A stretch of 41,938 nt of DNA from Prevotella sp. (lineage in GTDB: Bacteria; Bacteroidota; Bacteroidia; Bacteroidales; Bacteroidaceae). Below the pieces are notes generated by a model. That model was not told the DNA's origin, did no database searches, and saw nothing but the letters and a program-made list of their open reading frames with translations. The position numbers and the translations under genes were made by a program. This document shows positions 8,065 to 15,520 of the stretch, piece after piece (within the stretch, counting starts at the first letter, position 1; every line of letters begins with the position of its first letter). The stretch lies in assembly GCA_017455845.1 (NCBI GenBank), contig JAFSYY010000045.1, positions 1 through 41,938 of the forward strand, in the 5' to 3' direction.

Positions 8065-8210
8065 TGTATACAGCCTGAATACAAACTGTATTTAGGCTGT
8101 ATACAAACTGTATTCCGGCTGAATACAAATTGTATTCGGCCGGAATACAGTTTGTATACGGCAGGAATACGAGTTGTATACAGTTTCGATACTCCGGCGG
8201 TTCGATACTC
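8065..8210. repeat. Array of palindromic units with an exact 22-bp period (copy 1)
   Basis: The 13-bp dyad ATACA-NNN-TGTAT begins at 8079, 8101, 8123, 8145 and 8167, always 22 bases apart, with GGC/GCC-rich linkers that extend the dyads. A degenerate member at 8189 begins a CGATACTCCGGCGG border motif, and a half unit lies at 8065. The array fills the space between the 3' ends of guaA and the convergent PL11 gene, an unusual place for an operator. An inverted second copy lies at 22290-22440. There are no unique spacers, so it is not a CRISPR array. Confidence 0.8.
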
Positions 8211-8230
8211 CAGCGGCTAAAAATAGCGTG

Positions 8231-10336
8231 TCACGGGGTGTTTCGGGTGTAGGAGGTGTTGTCGGGACCGAGGTAGAAGCCGGGCTCTGGCGGCTGGTTG
8301 TAGCCTACGTTCTCGGTGGCCACGGAGAGGCGGTAGGGGATGTCCTGCATCAGGCAGTTGATGCGATAGGGCGTGGGGATGGTAGAGACATAGATGCGCA
8401 GTTCGGTGCTCTCGCGGTTGCGGATGATCACCTCCTCGCGCCAGTCGCCCAGGATGTCGGCCGAGAGGCATGGGTTGGACTTTGTGCCGTTGTTGAACTG
8501 TCCGTCTAAACGCTGCAGGTCGATGATCTGACGGCTCTCCCAGTCGTATTTCGTCACCGTCTCGCGGTCGAGCAGTTCGCGCAGCAGGTCGCCGTCCCAC
8601 CATATGCCGAAGTTTATGGAGATACGAGACCCTCCCCCTTGCCCCTCCCTGTAATGGAGGGGAGCGGTTACCTCATGATCAACGGACGGCTGTGAGTAAT
8701 TACTCCCATCCCTTACAGGGAGGGGCTGGGGGTGGGTCTCTTCCCCTTTCATGTTCCTGATGCCGTGGCTGTCGGCACTCCACATCTCCACGCCGGGGCT
8801 GGTGGGGTCGATGTCGGCGGCCATGCAGCGGCCCACGTCGGCGTTGCTCTTGATCTGGAACACTACGTCGCCCGTGCGGGCATCATGCAGTTCGGAACCG
8901 TCGCGCCTGTTCTCGTGGCAGTCCCACACATAGAGGTGGCCGTCGGCGGGATCGGCCACCAGGTGCAGTGCATCGCCGTGACCCATGCCGGTGCTATAGA
9001 GTCCGCGCCCGTCGTGGTCGACGGTCATGGCACCGTAGATGATTTCGTCGAATCCGTCGCCGTCGACATCGGCCACGCGCAGGTTGTGGTTGCCCTGTCC
9101 GGCATAGGAAGCCCACTCGGGCTTGTTGGTGTCGAAGGTCCATCGATTCTTCAGTTCATGGCCGTCCCAGTCCCATGCTGCAATGACGGTGCGGGTGTAA
9201 TAGCCGCGGCAGAAGAGGGCGGAGGCCACCCCTTTGGCCCCCGAGGGGGCTTCTATAGACTGGCTGGCTCCCAAGTATCCGAGGGCGGCCAGGTAGCGCT
9301 CTGAGCGGTTGCCGCGCTCGTCGCCCCAGGCTTTCAGTTCGCCGCGCTCAGGTATGTAGGGCTTAGTGTCGAGCACGCGGCCTGTGAGTCCGTCGAAGAC
9401 GCTGATATACTCCGGCCCTTCGAGGATGCGGCCCGCGGCGTTGCGGTAGTCGGCCAGGGAGTCGCCGATGACGGTGCCTTGGCCGTCGCGGGTGCCGTCG
9501 GCGGTCTTCACCATGAGTTCTGCACGTCCGTCGCCGTCAAAGTCATAGACGATGAAGGGGGTATAGTGGGCACCGCTGCGGATGTTGCGCCCCAGGTTGA
9601 TACGCCAGAGTAATTTACTATTTACGGATTTTCGATTTTCGGTTTCGGATTTTCGATTTTCGATTTGGCTGCCCACCGTGTCGTTTGGAAAAAGTTTATA
9701 GCAGTCGAGTAGGGTAGGGCCGGTATAGCCGTCGTGGCTGTTGTCGTGGGCGTTCGTAGGCTCCCACTTCAGGATGATCTCATACTGTCCGTCGCCGTCG
9801 ACATCGGCCACGGTGGCATCGTTGGCCGTATAGGAGTATTCGCCCGTGTCGCGCCAGCCCCAGCCGCGACGGCCTTGGCGCTGCTGTCCCTGGCGTTGCT
9901 GTCCCTGCATGACGGGCACCTTGCCGCCCTCGGGCTTGCAAATGGCTACCGGAAGGTAGCCTCTTGTTCCTGGAGGAAGGAGGAAGGAGGAAGGATGAGG
10001 GAGGACGGAGGAGGGGATGGGCTGCGTGTCGCTGCTCATCCTTACTTCGTAGATGGCATCATCCTGTAGCGGATGCTCGTCGATGAAGTAGGAACCGCCG
10101 TCGGTGAGGGGCTCGGCGTTGAGTTTCTCGCCGTTGCGATAGACGTCGAAGGGCGCGTTGTCGGGGTCGTCGCGCAGGATGCGCCAGGAGATGAATACCT
10201 TGCCGTCGGACTGGCGGACGGCCACCACGCCACGGTCGAGCCGCTCCATGCTGAGGCGGGAATAGTCGTATCGGGGTTGTGCGGTTATGTTAAGGCATAA
10301 CCATGCGGAGGTGAGTAAGAGTAGAAACCGTTTCAT
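8231..10336 (-). CDS. Rhamnogalacturonan lyase, family PL11
   Basis: A 701-aa secreted enzyme that cleaves the rhamnogalacturonan I backbone of pectin by beta-elimination. The ATG at 10336 begins the signal peptide KRFLLLLTSAWLCLNITAQ; the open frame further upstream has no such feature. An N-terminal beta-sandwich domain (GKVFISWRIL, DVYRNGEKLN) precedes an eight-bladed propeller with calcium-type DVDGDG / DFDGDG loops and PL11 hallmarks such as ILKWEPTNAHDNSHDGYTG and NIRSGAHYTPF. The gene carries at least four in-frame repeat insertions: heptamers at 9621-9662 and 9975-10016, a G/C palindrome near 9229-9258, and a 115-bp element at 8626-8740. The frame stays open through all of them. It diverges from the porin gene. 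Confidence 0.92.
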   Translation of the reverse strand: MKRFLLLLTSAWLCLNITAQPRYDYSRLSMERLDRGVVAVRQSDGKVFISWRILRDDPDNAPFDVYRNGEKLNAEPLTDGGSYFIDEHPLQDDAIYEVRMSSDTQPIPSSVLPHPSSFLLPPGTRGYLPVAICKPEGGKVPVMQGQQRQGQQRQGRRGWGWRDTGEYSYTANDATVADVDGDGQYEIILKWEPTNAHDNSHDGYTGPTLLDCYKLFPNDTVGSQIENRKSETENRKSVNSKLLWRINLGRNIRSGAHYTPFIVYDFDGDGRAELMVKTADGTRDGQGTVIGDSLADYRNAAGRILEGPEYISVFDGLTGRVLDTKPYIPERGELKAWGDERGNRSERYLAALGYLGASQSIEAPSGAKGVASALFCRGYYTRTVIAAWDWDGHELKNRWTFDTNKPEWASYAGQGNHNLRVADVDGDGFDEIIYGAMTVDHDGRGLYSTGMGHGDALHLVADPADGHLYVWDCHENRRDGSELHDARTGDVVFQIKSNADVGRCMAADIDPTSPGVEMWSADSHGIRNMKGEETHPQPLPVRDGSNYSQPSVDHEVTAPLHYREGQGGGSRISINFGIWWDGDLLRELLDRETVTKYDWESRQIIDLQRLDGQFNNGTKSNPCLSADILGDWREEVIIRNRESTELRIYVSTIPTPYRINCLMQDIPYRLSVATENVGYNQPPEPGFYLGPDNTSYTRNTP
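8626..8740. mobile_element. 115-bp MITE-like element inside the PL11 gene
   Basis: The ends are inverted repeats of about 28 bases, GAGACCCWCCCCC...CCCTCCCTGTAA, pairing 8626-8654 with 8712-8740. The centre holds GGAGCGGTTACC and TAATTACTCCC. No transposase is encoded. On the lyase coding strand it is read in frame as a Pro/Gly-rich loop (THPQPLPVRDGS ... APLHYREGQGGGS) between propeller blades. I recall similar peptide strings in other Bacteroidetes proteins, but this needs a search. Confidence 0.6.
9229..9258. repeat. G/C-rich palindrome inside the PL11 gene
   Basis: Contains GCCCCCGAGGGGGC, the complement of the guaA insert, next to a second run of Cs. On the coding strand it gives SIEAPSGAKG. 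Confidence 0.6.
9621..9662. repeat. Heptamer array inside the PL11 gene (ATTTTCG type)
   Basis: Six 7-bp units, four of them exactly ATTTTCG. On the coding strand they give a charged linker (IENRKSETENRKS) before the conserved LLWRINLGRNIRSG. Confidence 0.75.
9975..10016. repeat. Heptamer array inside the PL11 gene (GGAAGGA type)
   Basis: Six 7-bp units starting with three copies of GGAAGGA. On the coding strand they give a Ser/Pro-rich linker (PSSVLPHPSSFLLPPG). Confidence 0.7.
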
Positions 10337-10358
10337 TGTGTAGTTGTTTTTGTTTGTG

Positions 10359-10366
10359 CAAAGGTA
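10359..10366 (-). promoter_or_regulatory. -7 element of the PL11 gene
   Basis: TACCTTTG on the minus strand, 22 bases before the ATG. A clear TTTG at the usual -33 distance is not seen, so this is less certain than the divergent porin promoter. Confidence 0.4.
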
Positions 10367-10385
10367 CGAATTTTTATTGTTTTTC

Positions 10386-10416
10386 TTGCATAATTCAGTC
10401 AGAATTATTACTTTTG
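10386..10416 (+). promoter_or_regulatory. Porin promoter
   Basis: TTGC at 10386-10389 and TACTTTTG at 10409-10416 with 19 bases between. Expected transcription start is near 10423, about 20 bases before the ATG. Confidence 0.55.
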
Positions 10417-10443
10417 TGGTCGAAACAAAAACAACAGAAAGAA

Positions 10444-11532
10444 ATGAAGAAACTATTGACCATCGCTTTGATGGCTGTTGCATTGACAGTCCATGCGCAA
10501 GAGAAGAGTACCAAATGGTATGACAATGTGAAGTTCAGTGGCTACGGTATGGTGCAGTATCAGGCCAGCGACAAGTACAGTAACCAGACGGTGACAGCCG
10601 CCGACGGCACGAAGACCACCGAGGCCGTGAAGAACCATGACAACGGCTATAACCTGCGACTGGTGCGTATGGCCCTGGAAGGTCGTGCCCATCAGGACTT
10701 CTACTGGAAGGTGCAGATGCAGATCAACGGCAACACCTACGACCCCGACAAGTCGTCGACCGACATCCGCCTGGTGGATCTCTTCGGCGAGTGGCAGAAA
10801 TACGAATACTTCAAGGTGAAGGCTGGTCAGTTCAAGCGCCCGTTCACCTTCGAGAACCCCATGCATCCCATCACGCAGGGCTTCATGAGTTATTCGCAGA
10901 ACGTCAGCAAACTGGCGGGCTTCTCAGACCGCAGCGGCGGCAATGCGTCCAACGGCCGCGACATCGGCGTGCAGATACAGGGTGACTTCCTGAAGAACGG
11001 CGAGGGCCGCAACCTGTTGCACTATCAGGTGGGTGCCTTCAACGGCGAGGGCATCAACCAGAAGGACAAGGACAACCGCAAGGACATCATCGGCGGCCTG
11101 TGGGTGATGCCGGTGAAGGGCATGCGCATCGGTGCCTTCGGATGGACGGGCAGCCGTTACGGCGTGGGCGAGAAAAACCGCTATGCGCTGTCGGGTGAGT
11201 ATGTCAAGGACGACTGGACCTTCCGCACGGAGTATATCCACAACCAGGGCTGGAACGCTGCCCATACCGCCGACAAGGCCGACGGTATCTACGCCCTCTG
11301 CATCGCTCCTATACAGAAGAACAAACTGCACGTGAAAGCCCGCTACGACCTGTATCGCGAGGCGAAGGAATGGGGGCAGTCGAAGACGATGTATGAGGTC
11401 GGTGCCGACTACCTGTTTACGAAGAACCTGCAGATCAACGTGGAGTATGCCCGCGTGAACGACCGCACTATCGTTGATGCCGACAAGCACAACTATAACC
11501 TGGTGGATGTGGAACTGGACTTCAGGTTTTAA
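10444..11532 (+). CDS. Outer-membrane porin, OprO/OprP type
   Basis: A 362-aa beta-barrel protein with signal peptide (KKLLTIALMAVALTVHAQ). It resembles the Porin_O_P family: an N-terminal strand WYDNVKFSGYGMVQYQ, LRLVRMALEGRAHQDFYWKVQMQ, KVKAGQFKRPFTFENP, GRDIGVQIQGDFL and GAFNGEGINQKD, and a final aromatic-ended strand YNLVDVELDFRF as expected for BAM insertion. The frame extends to 10336, but the ATG at 10444 starts the signal peptide and follows AGAAAGAA. The family is named for phosphate and polyphosphate channels, but in Bacteroidetes the substrate is rarely known. No Pho-related gene is nearby. Divergent from the PL11 lyase. Confidence 0.88.
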   Translation: MKKLLTIALMAVALTVHAQEKSTKWYDNVKFSGYGMVQYQASDKYSNQTVTAADGTKTTEAVKNHDNGYNLRLVRMALEGRAHQDFYWKVQMQINGNTYDPDKSSTDIRLVDLFGEWQKYEYFKVKAGQFKRPFTFENPMHPITQGFMSYSQNVSKLAGFSDRSGGNASNGRDIGVQIQGDFLKNGEGRNLLHYQVGAFNGEGINQKDKDNRKDIIGGLWVMPVKGMRIGAFGWTGSRYGVGEKNRYALSGEYVKDDWTFRTEYIHNQGWNAAHTADKADGIYALCIAPIQKNKLHVKARYDLYREAKEWGQSKTMYEVGADYLFTKNLQINVEYARVNDRTIVDADKHNYNLVDVELDFRF

Positions 11533-11534
11533 TC

Positions 11535-11618
11535 GAGGTGCGAGGTACGAGGTGCGAGGTGCGAGGTGCGAGGTACGAGGTACGAGGTACGAGGTGCGAG
11601 GTACGAGGTGCGAGAATA
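11535..11618. repeat. Heptamer array between porin and hflX
   Basis: Eleven consecutive 7-bp units of GAGGTGC or GAGGTAC followed by one variant, filling almost the whole gap between the two genes and ending 16 bases before the hflX ATG. It is the longest array in the window, and no promoter is visible in the gap. Confidence 0.9.
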
Positions 11619-11633
11619 GAACTGTGAACTGAA

Positions 11634-12995
11634 ATGAAGGAATTTGTAATATCCGAGGCAAAGACTGAGACGGCGGTGCTCGTGGGTCTGATAACGAAAG
11701 ACCAGGACGAGGCCAAGACCAACGAATATCTCGACGAACTGGAGTTTCTGGCCACTACGGCCGGTGCCCATACCGTGAAGCGCTTCACCCAGCGCGTAGG
11801 CGGTCCCAGTGCCGTGACCTACGTGGGCAGTGGCAAACTATTAGAGATTAAGGAATATATAAAAAAAGTACAGGACGAATACGAAGATGCGGTAGCAAAT
11901 GCTTCACTCTTCACTCTTCGCTCGGCTATGCCGCTTAGCTCTGCTAAGAACTCTTCACTTCCCCAGCCCGTGGGCATGGTGATCTTCGACGATGAACTGA
12001 CGGCGAAACAACTGCGTAACATCGAGAAGGAACTGCAGGTGAAGATCCTCGACCGCACCTCGCTCATCCTCGACATCTTTGCCATGCGTGCACAGACGGC
12101 GGAGGCGAAGGCGCAGGTGGAACTGGCGCAGCACCGCTATATGCTGCCAAGGCTGCAACGGCTGTGGACACACCTGGAGCGACAGGGCGGCGGCAGCGGC
12201 GGTGGCGGCGGCAAAGGCACCGTGGGACTGCGCGGACCGGGTGAGACGCAGTTGGAGATGGACCGCCGTATCATCCTCCATCGCATCACGCTGCTGAAAC
12301 AGCGCCTGGCAGAGATCGACCAGCAGAAGACCACGCAGCGGAAGAACCGTGGACGGCTGATCCGCGTGGCTCTCGTGGGCTATACCAATGTGGGCAAGTC
12401 AACACTGATGAACCTGCTGTCGAAGAGCGATGTCTTTGCCGAGAACAAACTATTTGCCACGCTCGACACCACGGTGCGCAAGGTGACCATAGAGAACCTG
12501 CCGTTCCTGCTGGCCGACACCGTGGGCTTCATACGCAAACTGCCCTCAGACCTCGTGGAGTCGTTCAAGAGCACCCTCGACGAGGTGCGCGAGGCCGACC
12601 TCCTGGTGCATGTCGTGGATATCTCGCACCCCGACTTCGAGGAACAGATCCGCGTGGTGGAGCAGACACTGGCCGAACTGGGCTGTGCCGAGACACCCTC
12701 GATGGTGGTCTTCAACAAGATGGATGCCTATACATGGACGCCGCAGGACGAGGACGACCTCACTGAGCCCACGCGCGAAAACATCTCGCTGGACGACCTG
12801 AAGCGCACGTGGATGGCGAAGATGAGTGAAAAGGGAAAAGTGAAGGGTGAAGGGTTTGCTGTCGCGCCGCTGTTTATCAGCGCGAAGAACAAGGAGAATA
12901 TCGACGAACTGCGCTCTACATTATATAATAAGGTACGTGAGTTGCACGTCCAGAAATATCCTTATAACGACTTTCTCTACACCATAGAGGAATAG
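11634..12995 (+). CDS. hflX: Ribosome-associated GTPase HflX
   Basis: A 453-aa GTPase that binds the 50S subunit and helps rescue or split stalled ribosomes. The N-terminal HflX domain includes VGSGKLLEIKEYI and LDRTSLILDIFAMRAQTAEA. The linker GGGSGGGGGKGTVGLRGPGE is followed by the GTPase domain from about residue 245. G1 is GYTNVGKST, G3 is DTVGF, G4 is NKMD and the G5-like motif is SAKN. Two inserts are read in frame: one near residues 90-110 (heptamers plus two small hairpins), and one near 400 where GKVKGEGF precedes APLFISAKN. All nucleotide-binding motifs are intact. It converges with coaBC, with 14 bases between the stops. Confidence 0.95.
   Translation: MKEFVISEAKTETAVLVGLITKDQDEAKTNEYLDELEFLATTAGAHTVKRFTQRVGGPSAVTYVGSGKLLEIKEYIKKVQDEYEDAVANASLFTLRSAMPLSSAKNSSLPQPVGMVIFDDELTAKQLRNIEKELQVKILDRTSLILDIFAMRAQTAEAKAQVELAQHRYMLPRLQRLWTHLERQGGGSGGGGGKGTVGLRGPGETQLEMDRRIILHRITLLKQRLAEIDQQKTTQRKNRGRLIRVALVGYTNVGKSTLMNLLSKSDVFAENKLFATLDTTVRKVTIENLPFLLADTVGFIRKLPSDLVESFKSTLDEVREADLLVHVVDISHPDFEEQIRVVEQTLAELGCAETPSMVVFNKMDAYTWTPQDEDDLTEPTRENISLDDLKRTWMAKMSEKGKVKGEGFAVAPLFISAKNKENIDELRSTLYNKVRELHVQKYPYNDFLYTIEE
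11903..11960. repeat. Heptamers plus paired mini-hairpins inside hflX
   Basis: TTCACTC, TTCACTC, TTCGCTC, then CGGC-TAT-GCCG and CTTAG-CTCTG-CTAAG, then a further TCTTCAC. Read in frame as ASLFTLRSAMPLSSAKNSS between two conserved strands. The plan, hairpins beside heptamers, resembles the 52-bp core elements but the sequence differs. Confidence 0.6.
12826..12853. repeat. Heptamer array inside hflX (GTGAAGG type)
   Basis: GTGAAAA, GGGAAAA, GTGAAGG, GTGAAGG, read in frame as part of SEKGKVKGEG, directly before the strand leading to the SAK motif. Confidence 0.65.
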
Positions 12996-13009
12996 ATGCC
13001 TCCTGCACG

Positions 13010-14338
13010 CTATAGATGTAATGCCAGTTCGTCGATGATGTCGCGGGCCACCTCGCTCTTGGACTTCTTGTCGTAGTCTTTCTGGCCGTCGCGGGAGATG
13101 ATGCTGATCTGGTTCTCGTCGCTCTTGAAGCACGTTCCTTCGTTGCGCAGGGAGTTGAGGACAATGAAGTCAAGGTTTTTCTTCTCGAGTTTATGATGGG
13201 CGTTCTGCGCTTCGTCGTTGGTCTCCAAGGCGAAGCCCACGAGCAACTGTCCGTCGCGTTTCATCTGCCCCAGCGAGGCGGCGATGTCGGGATTGGGGAC
13301 AAGGGCGATTGAGAATTGAGAATTGAGAATTGAGGATTGAGGATTGGAATTTGAGGATTGAGGATTGAGAGCCTCACGCTTGATCTTCTTGTCGGCCACC
13401 TCGGCAGGACGGAAGTCGGCCACGGCAGCACAGAGGATGGCTGCATCCATCTGCGGGAAAGTCTTCGTGGCAGCATCATACATCTCCTGACAACTCTCCA
13501 CGTCTGTCCTACGGATGGTGCCATGGGGCTCATGGGGCTCATAGGGCCTATAGGTCTCATTCACTGTAAGGCTGACAGGTCCGGCAATCAGCGTGACCTC
13601 GGCACCGCGGCGGGCACACTCCTCAGCCAGCGCAAAGCCCATCTTACCGCTGGAGTAGTTGCCGATGAAGCGCACAGGGTCAATCTTCTCATACGTCGGC
13701 CCCGCAGTAATCATGATTCTCTTGCCTTGCAACTGCCTACACTTCTCACTTCTCTCTTCTAACTTCTCACTTAAAAATTCCACGATCTTCTCAGGCTCTT
13801 CCATCCGTCCCTTGCCCTCCAGGCCACTGGCCAGGAAACCGCTCTGCGGCTCGATGATATAATTGCCGAAACCTTTCAGCCGCTCCATGTTCTGTTGTGT
13901 AGTGGGGTGGGCATACATGTCCAGGTCCATGGCGGGCGCGATAAACACCGGCGCTTTCATCGACAGGTAGGTGGTGATGAGCATATTGTCGGCAATGCCG
14001 TTGGCCATCTTCCCCAAGGTGGAGGCCGTGCAGGGGGCGATGAGCATGGCGTCGGCCCAGAGACCCAGTGCCACGTGCGAGTGCCATGTGCCGTCGCGCT
14101 GCGAGAAGAAGTCGCTGACGACGGGCTTCTGCGTCAGTGCCGACAGCGTGATAGGCGTGATAAACTCCTTGCCGGCAGGCGTGATGACCACCTGCACCTC
14201 GGCACCGCGCTTCACCAGTTCGCGGATAATCAGGCACGACTTATAGGCCGCTATCGACCCCGTGATGCCCAGTACAATCTTCTTTCCTCTTATGCCACCT
14301 AAGTTAGTGGGGTGGGGGTCTGAACAATTCATAATCAT
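13010..14338 (-). CDS. coaBC: Bifunctional phosphopantothenoylcysteine decarboxylase / phosphopantothenate-cysteine ligase
   Basis: A 442-aa enzyme for two steps of coenzyme A synthesis. The N-terminal flavoprotein half (CoaC) starts with KKIVLGITGSIAAYKS and has the catalytic-His region GTWHSHVALG and the PAMDLDMY motif. The C-terminal half (CoaB) has ITAGPTYEKIDPVRFIGNYS and VGFALETND. The first 15 or so residues before GKKIVLG (SDPHPTNLGGIR) come from a repeat-like stretch at 14286-14325, so the true start could be elsewhere; ATGs at 14338 and 14332 are both possible. Heptamers at 13306-13368 and 13741-13768 and 9-bp repeats at 13522-13557 are read in frame. The gene follows the exonuclease by 5 bases, in an order (dnaN, exonuclease, coaBC) I recall from other Bacteroidales. 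Confidence 0.95.
   Translation of the reverse strand: MIMNCSDPHPTNLGGIRGKKIVLGITGSIAAYKSCLIIRELVKRGAEVQVVITPAGKEFITPITLSALTQKPVVSDFFSQRDGTWHSHVALGLWADAMLIAPCTASTLGKMANGIADNMLITTYLSMKAPVFIAPAMDLDMYAHPTTQQNMERLKGFGNYIIEPQSGFLASGLEGKGRMEEPEKIVEFLSEKLEERSEKCRQLQGKRIMITAGPTYEKIDPVRFIGNYSSGKMGFALAEECARRGAEVTLIAGPVSLTVNETYRPYEPHEPHGTIRRTDVESCQEMYDAATKTFPQMDAAILCAAVADFRPAEVADKKIKREALNPQSSNSNPQSSILNSQFSIALVPNPDIAASLGQMKRDGQLLVGFALETNDEAQNAHHKLEKKNLDFIVLNSLRNEGTCFKSDENQISIISRDGQKDYDKKSKSEVARDIIDELALHL
13306..13368. repeat. Heptamer array inside coaBC (GAATTGA type)
   Basis: Nine 7-bp units (GAATTGA, GGATTGA and close variants). On the coding strand it gives an Asn/Gln/Ser-rich linker (NPQSSNSNPQSSILNSQFS) before ALVPNPDIAASLG. 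Confidence 0.85.
13522..13557. repeat. 9-bp tandem repeat inside coaBC
   Basis: CATGGGGCT twice, then CATAGGGCC and TATAGGTCT. The coding strand gives YRPYEPHEPHG in a loop of the CoaB domain. Unlike the heptamers, the period here is 9. Confidence 0.6.
13741..13768. repeat. Heptamer array inside coaBC (ACTTCTC type)
   Basis: ACTTCTC, ACTTCTC, TCTTCTA, ACTTCTC. On the coding strand it encodes the charged helix SEKLEERSEKC that joins the CoaC and CoaB halves. Confidence 0.65.
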
Positions 14339-14343
14339 CTATT

Positions 14344-15261
14344 TTAGAGACGGGTGGCCTCGCGCAGGCGGATGCGGGTGAGTACTTGCTTGGTGTTGTA
14401 GGTGAAGTCGCCGCCGAGGATCCAGGCGTAGTAGCCGGGGTCGTAGCGGAGCACCTCGGCCACGGTCTTGCCCTTGTGCTTGCCGAAGTTGAAGTATTCG
14501 GTCATCACAGGCTTGCCGTCCTTGTCCAGGATCGTATTGCCCTGGGCATCCTTGGCCTCGCCCCAGACGATGCGCCCTGCAAAGTCAACGTTGTCGTTTA
14601 CCTTGGAGATACGCTCCAGCACGTCCATATCGTTGTCTATCACACGGCCGTCGGGGTCTTCCACCAGGGTGCCGTGGGCATCGGCGATGACGCGCTTCGT
14701 GGTGGCCTCACCCAGCGATGCCTGATGCTCGGCGGTGTAGTGGTCCAGTTCGGCCTGCAGCACGCGCCATGTGGCCTCGGTGTCCTGGTCAGCACGGTGG
14801 GCCTCGAAGTCATCCTCCATCTTACGGCCGCAATAGAACTTATAGGCAGCAGCCAGGTTGCGACGCTCCATCTTGTGGAAGATGGTCTGCGCATCGATGA
14901 GGCGGCACTTGGAGAAGTCGAAGTCGATGCCGGCACGCAGGAACTCCTCGGCCAGCAGGGGCACATCGAAATGATTGGAGTTGAAGCCGGCGATGTCGCA
15001 GCCGGTGAACTTCTCTTCCAGTATCTTGGCCATTTGCTTGAAGGTGGGCTTGTCCTTCACGTCCTCGTTGGAGATGCCCGTCAGTTGGGTGATGACGGGT
15101 GGTATGGGGCACTCGGGGTTGATGATATGGTCGCCGCGCTCTTCCGTGCCGTCGGGCATTACCTTAATATATGATATCTGTATGATTCGGTCCTTGACTA
15201 AATCAAGACCGGTCGTCTCCAAGTCGAAGACGACCAGCGGTTTCTTCAGGTTCAGTTTCAT
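14344..15261 (-). CDS. DnaQ-like 3'-5' exonuclease
   Basis: A 305-aa DEDDh exonuclease of the DNA polymerase III epsilon type. Exo I is VFDLETTGLD near the N-terminus, Exo II lies around GFNSNHFDVPLL, and Exo III is HRADQDTEATW, so all four acidic residues and the His are visible. The C-terminal third has a conserved-looking segment FNFGKHKGKTVAEVLRYDPG that is often found attached to such nucleases. It lies downstream of dnaN and 5 bases before coaBC. A proofreading or repair role is inferred from this position; it is not proven to be the replicative epsilon subunit. The gap to dnaN holds a 62-bp inverted repeat. Confidence 0.88.
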   Translation of the reverse strand: MKLNLKKPLVVFDLETTGLDLVKDRIIQISYIKVMPDGTEERGDHIINPECPIPPVITQLTGISNEDVKDKPTFKQMAKILEEKFTGCDIAGFNSNHFDVPLLAEEFLRAGIDFDFSKCRLIDAQTIFHKMERRNLAAAYKFYCGRKMEDDFEAHRADQDTEATWRVLQAELDHYTAEHQASLGEATTKRVIADAHGTLVEDPDGRVIDNDMDVLERISKVNDNVDFAGRIVWGEAKDAQGNTILDKDGKPVMTEYFNFGKHKGKTVAEVLRYDPGYYAWILGGDFTYNTKQVLTRIRLREATRL

Positions 15262-15283
15262 GTTTTATTAAGTGAGGAAATGA

Positions 15284-15487
15284 GAACGTAAATGAGAAAT
15301 GAGGAATGAGGAATGAGAAATGTAAATGAAGAAATGAAAAAATGACATGCTGCACAGAGACGACAAACCAGAGCATAGGCCATGAAGCCTGTGCGCCTTC
15401 TTGTCAATATGTCTGCGTCCACACATCATTTCTTCATTTCTTCATTTACATTTCTCATTCCTCATTCCTCATTTCTCATTTACGTTC
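15284..15487. repeat. Nearly perfect 62-bp inverted repeat made of heptamers
   Basis: Positions 15284-15345 and 15426-15487 are reverse complements with 61 of 62 bases matching. Both arms are built from 7-bp units such as GAATGAG and AAATGAG, and the right side continues with further units to about 15514. The 80-base loop can fold further (GCATAGGC with GCCTGTGC, one wobble). It lies between the dnaN stop and the exonuclease start, so it could act as a terminator or mRNA processing and stability element. The array having been copied in inverted form is the simplest origin. Confidence 0.85.
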
Positions 15488-15520
15488 CTCATTTCTCATT
15501 CCTCATTTCTCATTTGGGAT

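Noticed and set aside
8065-8210. CRISPR array
   Set aside because: The 22-bp units follow each other without unique spacers, and each unit is itself a palindrome; no cas gene is nearby.
8065-8210. Palindromic array 1 as an operator for the PL11 gene
   Set aside because: It lies at the 3' ends of two convergent genes, far from any promoter, so a direct operator role is not supported.
10042-10300. Short frames on both strands near the start of the PL11 gene
   Set aside because: Shadow frames of the lyase N-terminal domain.
14386-15174. Plus-strand frame of 262 codons opposite the exonuclease gene
   Set aside because: Antisense shadow; the exonuclease motifs on the minus strand are unambiguous.
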